Shown one piece after another: positions 23,775 through 29,125 of a DNA stretch of 29,125 nucleotides. This DNA is from CAYRZL01 sp964428795 (GTDB lineage: Bacteria; Bacillota; Clostridia; Lachnospirales; Lachnospiraceae), in assembly GCA_964428795.1 (NCBI GenBank), contig CAYRZL010000026.1:1-29125 (forward strand), read 5' to 3'. The notes under the pieces are model-generated. The model was not told where the DNA came from. It searched no databases and worked only from the letters and a program-made list of their open reading frames with translations. Made by a program: the position numbers and the translations under genes. Position 1 is the first letter of the stretch, and each line of letters starts with the position of its first letter.

Positions 23775-24190
23775 TCATTATCGTCCTTTCCCGTGATACC
23801 TGCTTCCTGCAGCAATTCCTGTATCTTTTCTAAATGCTTACGTCTGATATCTATATCCATTTCATCCACCTTTGCCGGCAATTCCCGGGGAACGATCCCT
23901 TTCTGCGCGGCATATTCCCGCAATGCTCCAATCACATCTGCGGGTCTGGCATCCTGAGGACATCTTGCCACACAAGCCTGGCACTGGATACATTTCCAGA
24001 TACTGTCGCTTTCCAGCAGCGCCGTATCTCCCAAAAGAGTCTGACGCATGATATTTCTGGGGCTGAATGTATCATCCAGTTCCGCAATGGGACACCCCGC
24101 GCTGCAAGTTCCGCACAGAAAGCAGCAGGTAAGCTGATCCGCTCCCGGGATCTCCCGAATCTTATCTTTAAACGTCAAATCACATTTCAT
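23771..24190 (-). CDS. HdrC-type iron-sulfur subunit
   Basis: A 139-residue protein with two [4Fe-4S] motifs, CFLCGTCSAGCP (about 23-34) and CIQCQACVARCP (about 67-78), matching HdrC. In heterodisulfide reductases HdrC connects HdrA to the catalytic HdrB. No HdrB (CCG-domain protein) is encoded next to it; instead metF starts 3 bases away, so HdrC may hand electrons to MetFV directly. The ATG follows GGAGGTG at 6 bases. Confidence 0.9.
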   Translation of the reverse strand: MKCDLTFKDKIREIPGADQLTCCFLCGTCSAGCPIAELDDTFSPRNIMRQTLLGDTALLESDSIWKCIQCQACVARCPQDARPADVIGALREYAAQKGIVPRELPAKVDEMDIDIRRKHLEKIQELLQEAGITGKDDNE

Positions 24191-24193
24191 CTT

Positions 24194-25192
24194 CTACACC
24201 TCCGGTCTCGGCAGATAACCACTACGCTTCACAAGATGCGGAACGACGTCTTCCCAGTTAACTGCCATGATATGAATACCGCTTACGCCCTCCACCTGGC
24301 GAATCTGCGCCATCAGCTCGGATGCCAGGGCGATGCCCTCCTCCTGAACCTTTGTCTGCACCAGCTTTTTGGTTTCATCCGCATCCAGCCTCAGATCCTT
24401 TGCCTCCACCTTAGCCTGTTCGTCCGCTTGCTTCATACGAAGGATCATTTTTTCCGGAATGATCATTCCCGGAACCTGTGCGGTCATTTCGATCGATTTT
24501 GCGGTTTTATTTGCCATAATACCCGCCTGAATAAACGCTCTCTCATGCAGTCCTTTCATGCGAACGCCCTTCATAAATTCCGCAAACCGATCCACATCAT
24601 AAATAGTCTGTGTCTGAATAAATTCCGCACCGGCATCTATTTTCTTTTTCAGTCTTATCAATTGAAGTTCCATAGGATCAGCAAAGGGATTTGCAGTGGC
24701 GCCCACAAAAAATCTGGGCGGTACCTTTATCGGCTTTCCACTGAGAAATACGCCTTCTTTTTTCATATCCGCAACCGTTTTTACCAGTTGGATAGAATCA
24801 ATATCGTACACATTTTTTGCTCCCGGATCATTTCCGAAGGTCTGATGATCTCCGGACAGACACAGCACATTCCGGATTCCCAACGCCCATGCTCCAAGCA
24901 GATCACTCTGCATACCAATGCGGTTTCTGTCCCTGCAGGTCATCTGCATCACGGGCTCGACACCGCTTTCCTTTACCAGAACACTGGCTGCAATGGATGA
25001 CATACGCACAATGGCGGTCTGATTATCTGTTATATTTGCAGCATCCACATATCCTTTCATACCGGAAGCTTTTTTCTGTACCAGCGCCGCATTTGCACTC
25101 ATAGGAGGACCGATCTCACCTGTAATAGAAAAATGACCCGCCTCAAGCAGTCTCTGTAATCTGCTTTTTTCCGTGTTGTCTACATTACTCAT
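24194..25192 (-). CDS. metF: Methylenetetrahydrofolate reductase catalytic subunit
   Basis: A 332-residue TIM-barrel flavoprotein interconverting 5,10-methylene-THF and 5-methyl-THF. The N-terminal catalytic glutamate region FSITGEIGPPMSAN, the ITDNQTAIVRMSS segment, VLCLSGDHQTFG (folate/FMN loop), PRFFVGATANPFADP and FIQTQTIYDVDRF follow in family order. Its start lies in the end of metV (8-base overlap), with AGGTGG at 6 bases. As in acetogen MetF proteins it lacks its own electron input domain, which fits use of MetV and an Hdr-type partner. Confidence 0.94.
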   Translation of the reverse strand: MSNVDNTEKSRLQRLLEAGHFSITGEIGPPMSANAALVQKKASGMKGYVDAANITDNQTAIVRMSSIAASVLVKESGVEPVMQMTCRDRNRIGMQSDLLGAWALGIRNVLCLSGDHQTFGNDPGAKNVYDIDSIQLVKTVADMKKEGVFLSGKPIKVPPRFFVGATANPFADPMELQLIRLKKKIDAGAEFIQTQTIYDVDRFAEFMKGVRMKGLHERAFIQAGIMANKTAKSIEMTAQVPGMIIPEKMILRMKQADEQAKVEAKDLRLDADETKKLVQTKVQEEGIALASELMAQIRQVEGVSGIHIMAVNWEDVVPHLVKRSGYLPRPEV

Positions 25193-25853
25193 CTGCTTCC
25201 ACCTCCAGATTCAGATCTGTGCGGCGGACGCTTCGCGGTCCCCCGTCTCTGCTGGTCTGCCAGCTTCTCACCGGCATAATCTGTGTAAGATAATCCAGCT
25301 TATTCTGCTTCTTTAAACGGTCGTAAATCAGCTGCCATGCACAGTCCGTATCTTCATTTACTTCACATACTCCTGTCTGACTGCCTCCGCATGGTCCATT
25401 GAAATTACTCTTAGAGCAGCGCGCTACCGGACAGATTCCTCCTGTCAGCGCCAGCAGACAATTTCCGCATCCCTGACACATTTCCGTCCAATATCCCACA
25501 TCTCTGTTTACCCCGTAAAAAAGAGTATTCAGTCCTGGTAAAACGGGCGTTTCCTGCCAACGCTCCGCCATAAACTGCACCCCGCAGCCGCACGCCATGG
25601 ATAGTATCGCATCATATTCATGGATCCGTTCATCCAGCGTCTCTATAAATTCTGTATCACACTGACGTTCCAGAGTAACCACATCGCATGTATGACCTAC
25701 CAATGAAAGCTTTTCCGCCATTGCCTTTGCCTCATTTTCTCCTCCTGCAAGGCAGACCGTGACACATGTGCCGCACCCCGCCACCAGAATTTTATGGTAG
25801 GCAGAAAGACTTTCCGTGATTTCCTGCAGGTCTTTTTGCTGTGCTATGATCAT
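25185..25853 (-). CDS. metV: MetV, iron-sulfur/zinc partner of MetF
   Basis: A 222-residue protein of the methylenetetrahydrofolate reductase C-terminal-domain family that pairs with MetF in acetogens. Cysteine groups: CGTCVTVC (about 27-34), the ACGCGVQ segment, CQGCGNC (about 125-131), then ICPVARCSKS, GPCGG and DCAW. It sits between two flavoprotein modules, overlapping metF by 8 bases and the HdrA-tail/MvhD fusion by 4 (ATGA). It likely brings electrons from HdrC or the MvhD fusion to MetF's flavin. Confidence 0.9.
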   Translation of the reverse strand: MIIAQQKDLQEITESLSAYHKILVAGCGTCVTVCLAGGENEAKAMAEKLSLVGHTCDVVTLERQCDTEFIETLDERIHEYDAILSMACGCGVQFMAERWQETPVLPGLNTLFYGVNRDVGYWTEMCQGCGNCLLALTGGICPVARCSKSNFNGPCGGSQTGVCEVNEDTDCAWQLIYDRLKKQNKLDYLTQIMPVRSWQTSRDGGPRSVRRTDLNLEVEADE

Positions 25854-27232
25854 ATCCTGTTTTCCCCCTTTTCAAATGCTTCTGTATGAAGCAGAGCTTT
25901 AGCCGCTTCCCGAATCTGCTCCGGCGCTGAAGCTGACGCCTGTACGATTCCAATCCGTTCCGGATCCATTCCGAGAAGTTCCAGTGTTTTTTCAGCGCGT
26001 TTCACCTGAAGCTCACATCTTGAATTACCGTCAAAGTGCATACACGCGGATTTTACGCATACGGCGATCAGAACATATTTATACTTTCTGATGCCGCGAA
26101 GTATCATCTCTTCCCGTATCTCCCCGCCGCACTCCACTATATCCGCATCCACAGGCAGATCCTTTAATGCCTGTTCAGCAGCTATCCCCGCAGAGTTTGC
26201 ACAGCAAAGCACCAGCAGCTCTGCCTGTTCATTCCGGATGATCTGTCTGTTCGCCTCATCCATCTCCTGTTCGCCTTCATGGCTTTCCTCCGCTGCTTTT
26301 TGCAGGCTTATCGCTCCAGCCGGACATATAGCCGTACACATGCCGCAGCCTGTGCACAAAAAAGGTCTCATAGCCATGGCATGCTTTTCTCCGTCCGGAT
26401 TCGGGGCTGCATGCGGGCAGATTCGATAACAGGTATAACAAAAAGCACATTTCTCCGCGTCGACAACTGCTGTCTGCTCCTGATTTTCCTGTTCCAGCTC
26501 CCTGCATACGCGGATGATATCCTGCAGCGCCTGCTTATCCTTCACTGCCAGCATACCATCCTCCAGTATCCATACATTTCTTCTTCCGGTAAATCCCTCC
26601 GGCAAAAACCATTTCACTCCGTTTGTCTTATGTTCTCCACAGGATGGCAGCCTTCTTTGTCTGGAAAATGCCTTGACACCGTCCTTCTCTGCCCCGTCTG
26701 CAACTGAGATGAGAACAGGTGCATCCACGACGATCTCCCGGGAGTTTTCCCAAAATGTCACAACCGGAATCTTATTTTCCTTGTCAACTGTAACCTGATC
26801 ATACTTTACAAACAAAACCCCCCGTTCTCTTGCCATGCGGTACAGCGCCTCCAGTTCTCCAACGCCGCAGCGCATTCCGGTAGATGCGATCAGCACCGGA
26901 ACCGGTCTTTTCTGATTGCGCAGTTCAATGGCAAGCCGGAGAACCATTTTGATCAGATGCGCGTCCGCCTCTTTCTCCTGATCCAGTAAAAACAGAACCG
27001 GTACGTCCGGCTGCCTGAGTTCCTTTCTTTTTTCCGTCAGCACATGTTTCGCATAATCCGCATCTGACAAAAACGGATCCACACTGCTTCCTGTAAAATA
27101 TACGACCGGCTGAGCATCATCCAATGCGGAAACTGCAGAAGGCTGTACCCAGTCAACATCCAGTCCGTTGTCTTTGAATATCCGTTCCGCCTCACCGGCA
27201 TATACACTTTCGCCCGTCAATACAAGCCTCAT
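25850..27232 (-). CDS. HdrA-tail/ferredoxin/MvhD fusion protein
   Basis: The start was set at 27232 (MRLVLTGE), which overlaps the stop of the short HdrA gene as ATGA; the frame is open 55 codons further but without homology. The 460-residue product has an N-terminal 250 residues resembling the C-terminal part of HdrA without an FAD loop (ARERGVLFVKYDQVTVDKEN), two [4Fe-4S] motifs at about 262-272 (CAFCYTCYRIC) and 293-303 (CTGCGMCTAIC), and an MvhD domain at about 339-450 (LVLCCANSAGIAAEQA, VCVKSACMHFDGNSRC). With the preceding gene it looks like a QmoB- or HdrA-MvhD-type protein split in two. It could accept electrons from a ferredoxin or pass them to MetV. Confidence 0.78.
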   Translation of the reverse strand: MRLVLTGESVYAGEAERIFKDNGLDVDWVQPSAVSALDDAQPVVYFTGSSVDPFLSDADYAKHVLTEKRKELRQPDVPVLFLLDQEKEADAHLIKMVLRLAIELRNQKRPVPVLIASTGMRCGVGELEALYRMARERGVLFVKYDQVTVDKENKIPVVTFWENSREIVVDAPVLISVADGAEKDGVKAFSRQRRLPSCGEHKTNGVKWFLPEGFTGRRNVWILEDGMLAVKDKQALQDIIRVCRELEQENQEQTAVVDAEKCAFCYTCYRICPHAAPNPDGEKHAMAMRPFLCTGCGMCTAICPAGAISLQKAAEESHEGEQEMDEANRQIIRNEQAELLVLCCANSAGIAAEQALKDLPVDADIVECGGEIREEMILRGIRKYKYVLIAVCVKSACMHFDGNSRCELQVKRAEKTLELLGMDPERIGIVQASASAPEQIREAAKALLHTEAFEKGENRI

Positions 27233-28236
27233 TGCGCCACCGCCTTTCTGCATGCGATCAATCTGGATGCCTTTCCTCTTGCATCTGAAATTGTATCTGC
27301 AATGGACATCGGACCTGTCAAGGATCCTGCCATCCAGATACCGGTCTGTTCCGAAGGCATCGTCTCTTCCAGAAATCCGTCTTCTCTCACGCCGCAATGG
27401 GTCAACTCCGCCAGAACCTCATTATCCGCGCCCGGGTGTATACCGCCCATGAGCACACAGAGGTCCACTTCTTTTCCATGCACGCCTCCCGCGTCCTCCC
27501 AGCATACAAGAGTACCTGATTCTCCACACTTAATACGGTTCGGGCGGCATCTGATCATTTCAAATCCGCACTCTGTCATTTCAGCCAGATAATTTCCGGA
27601 TTTCACGCTCTGCAAATCCATGAAAAACATGGTAATCTCCATATTCGGATACATATGCTTCAGAGCTTTTGCACTGCGCGTTGCGTATCCGCAGCACACC
27701 TTCGAACACCATGGCGTCCCGTGGGCGGGATTTCTGGAGCCAAAGCAAAATACAAATCCGATCCGTTCCGGCGGATCTGTAAAAATACCCCGTTCGGTCC
27801 TGCGTTTCAACAACTGCTCCAGTTGTGCACCGTACATGACATTTGCTCCGGCCTGTATTCTGAAATTCTCGCTGTTTTTCTCCTGTATATGGGAAAACCC
27901 TGACGCAAGAAATACATCTCCCACCGTAACGGTCTCCATTTCCTGTCCCTGTTCCAGCACTGCTTCGAATTCAGAACGTTTGCCCGTCAGTTCACGCAAT
28001 ACGGTGTTGGTCCGAACGTCTATATTACTCTCATCCCTCACTTTTTTCCCCAGATCTGAGGTCAGACAGACGCCGCACTGGGTACATTTCTCTGCGGCTT
28101 TACATCCGTAATCCGCCGTCTTTCCTCCAAGTTTAGAGCTTTTTTCGATCAAAAGTACCGGAAACCCGGCCTTTACCAAAGAAAGAGCGGCAGTACATCC
28201 CGCCGCTCCTCCCCCGATCACTAGTATTTTTTCCAT
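27229..28236 (-). CDS. Short HdrA/QmoA-like FAD protein
   Basis: A 335-residue FAD protein. GGGAAG is at 8-13; the HdrA-type cysteine loop (C45, C51, C54, C57) follows LGGKTADYG; VFCFGSRNP, WCSKVCCGYATRSAKAL and MFFMDLQSVKSGNYLAEM match HdrA's central region; ATRSAKA and GIWMAGSLTGPMSIADTISD match the FAD-closing part. It has none of the ferredoxin inserts of a full HdrA; these are in the next gene, which overlaps it by 4 bases. It is therefore a second HdrA-type flavin site in the operon, besides the two in the long HdrA. Confidence 0.85.
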   Translation of the reverse strand: MEKILVIGGGAAGCTAALSLVKAGFPVLLIEKSSKLGGKTADYGCKAAEKCTQCGVCLTSDLGKKVRDESNIDVRTNTVLRELTGKRSEFEAVLEQGQEMETVTVGDVFLASGFSHIQEKNSENFRIQAGANVMYGAQLEQLLKRRTERGIFTDPPERIGFVFCFGSRNPAHGTPWCSKVCCGYATRSAKALKHMYPNMEITMFFMDLQSVKSGNYLAEMTECGFEMIRCRPNRIKCGESGTLVCWEDAGGVHGKEVDLCVLMGGIHPGADNEVLAELTHCGVREDGFLEETMPSEQTGIWMAGSLTGPMSIADTISDARGKASRLIACRKAVAQ

Positions 28237-28245
28237 GTTTTCACC

Positions 28246-29052
28246 TTATTTCTTTTTCTGAACGCCAAACAGATCAGAACGATATGCATCCAGATAATCC
28301 AGGCAAAATTCGTCAATCTCCATCAAAGCCTCTGTCGCGTAAAGCGAACCGAGCATATCCCGGTTTGTCGGATCCATAATGGCGCTGTCCATTCCGGCAT
28401 ACATAGCAAGAATCAGGAACGCCTGATTGATCGTTTTTCTGGATGGCAGACCAAAGGATATGTTGGACAGACCGCTTGTCACATGAATATCCGGATACTG
28501 CTTTTTCACACGTCTTGTCACTTCCGCAAAATTCGTAAATGATTCGGAATTTGTACCCAGACTGATCACAAGCGGATCAATATGTAAACGGGATGGAGCA
28601 ATTCCATACTTCTTCGCCTTTTCCATGATCTGTTCAAAAATTTCCATTCTCTCTTCCACACTGTCCGGAATACCGCCATCTCCGCAAAGCAACGCTACAC
28701 ATTCCCACTTTGTATCTGCAATTACAGGGAACACAATATCGATCTTGTCTCCCTCCATGGATACGGAATTGATCAATCCCGGTTTATTGCAATACGGAAT
28801 TGCATTCACCAGAGAATGTGCATTCGGACTGTCGATACAGATTTTCGCATCAGATACCTCCTGAACCAGACCGATCAGCCATCTCAGAACCTCGATGTCT
28901 CCCTCGACCACAGAAGAACAAACGTCAATATATTCCGCTCCTCCTGCTGTCTGTCTGGCTGCAAGATCCCTGATCCAGTCTGCATTTTTTTCCTCAATAG
29001 CTTTTGCTACAGACGGAATGGCACCGTTAATTTTTTCTCCGATAATAATCAT
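28246..29052 (-). CDS. Methyltetrahydrofolate:corrinoid methyltransferase (MtgA/AcsE family)
   Basis: A 268-residue pterin-binding TIM barrel moving a methyl group between THF and a corrinoid protein. Family landmarks: IGEKINGAIPSV at the start, YIDVCSS, the pterin-site CIDSPNAHSL, INSVSMEGDK, LLCGDGGIPDSVEERMEIF, HIDPLVISLGTN and TSGLSNISFGLPSR. Length and pattern fit AcsE and the MtgA enzymes that work with MttB-type demethylases; I cannot separate these by eye. It is the first gene of the operon; GGGG lies about 9 bases before the ATG. The 73 bases upstream hold AT-rich sequence with only a weak candidate promoter (ATGAGA, 17 bases, TAATAT) and a CTCA/TGAG inverted repeat at 29105-29114. 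Its corrinoid partner is not in the window. Confidence 0.93.
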   Translation of the reverse strand: MIIIGEKINGAIPSVAKAIEEKNADWIRDLAARQTAGGAEYIDVCSSVVEGDIEVLRWLIGLVQEVSDAKICIDSPNAHSLVNAIPYCNKPGLINSVSMEGDKIDIVFPVIADTKWECVALLCGDGGIPDSVEERMEIFEQIMEKAKKYGIAPSRLHIDPLVISLGTNSESFTNFAEVTRRVKKQYPDIHVTSGLSNISFGLPSRKTINQAFLILAMYAGMDSAIMDPTNRDMLGSLYATEALMEIDEFCLDYLDAYRSDLFGVQKKK

Positions 29053-29125
29053 TGTAAATACCCCTTTCTATCTGTTCCTGATATTATTTATCATAACGTT
29101 TTTTCTCATGTGAGTATTTTAATAT

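Noticed and set aside
1..29125. CRISPR array, prophage, insertion sequence or secretion system
   Set aside because: No regularly spaced direct repeats, transposase, integrase or phage structural genes were found on either strand.

Overview
The window looks like chromosome of an anaerobic, low-to-mid GC Firmicute, most likely a gut-type Lachnospiraceae (Clostridium cluster XIVa). This is an inference from AGGAGG-type ribosome sites, sigma-A promoters, the BMP-type ABC system, DUF554 and CPBP proteins, and a Wood-Ljungdahl-type methyl branch. Almost every gene lies on the minus strand; only tRNA-Leu and trmO are on plus.

Region 1 (1-4600) is housekeeping with decay. It holds a tRNA-Leu(CAA) cut by the window edge, a hicB antitoxin relic broken by a 44-bp palindromic element, a protein with a ParB-like motif, and an operon trmB-type regulator > lysA > XRE regulator. 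It ends with trmO, whose last codons and stop lie in a second copy of the palindromic element, and tRNA-Thr(GGT).

Region 2 (4600-9790) holds an LVIVD-repeat beta-propeller with its own strong promoter, a CPBP membrane protease, a decayed YczE-type membrane protein with an in-frame amber codon, a DUF554 membrane protein, and a homologue of monomethylamine methyltransferase MtmB. The MtmB homologue has Leu (codon TTG) where the archaeal enzyme has pyrrolysine (TAG). It appears to have its own promoter with a palindrome in the spacer and a terminator-like hairpin in its leader.

Region 3 (9788-15370) is a complete BMP/nucleoside-type ABC importer (ATPase, two permeases, lipoprotein) and apt with its own promoter and terminator.

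Region 4 (15424-29052) is a run of thirteen tightly packed genes, mostly with 4-20 base overlaps. In transcription order: MtgA/AcsE-like methyl-THF:corrinoid methyltransferase, short HdrA-like flavoprotein, HdrA-tail/ferredoxin/MvhD fusion, MetV, MetF, HdrC, double-length HdrA, MvhD/FlxD, FlxC-like, FlxB-like, FlxA-like, Fhs, FolT. Together they would move a methyl group between a corrinoid protein and tetrahydrofolate, interconvert methyl- and methylene-THF with electrons exchanged through an Flx/Hdr flavin complex with NAD(P)H and probably ferredoxin, make ATP or formyl-THF at Fhs, and supply folate through FolT. No HdrB, no corrinoid protein, no FolD and no CODH/ACS is in the window.

The most interesting reading is that the MtmB homologue feeds methyl groups from an unknown methylated compound into the region 4 pathway, and that the Flx-Hdr-MetVF assembly without HdrB plus a second, split HdrA/MvhD pair is an unusual type of methylene-THF reductase complex. 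Both are inferences from gene content.
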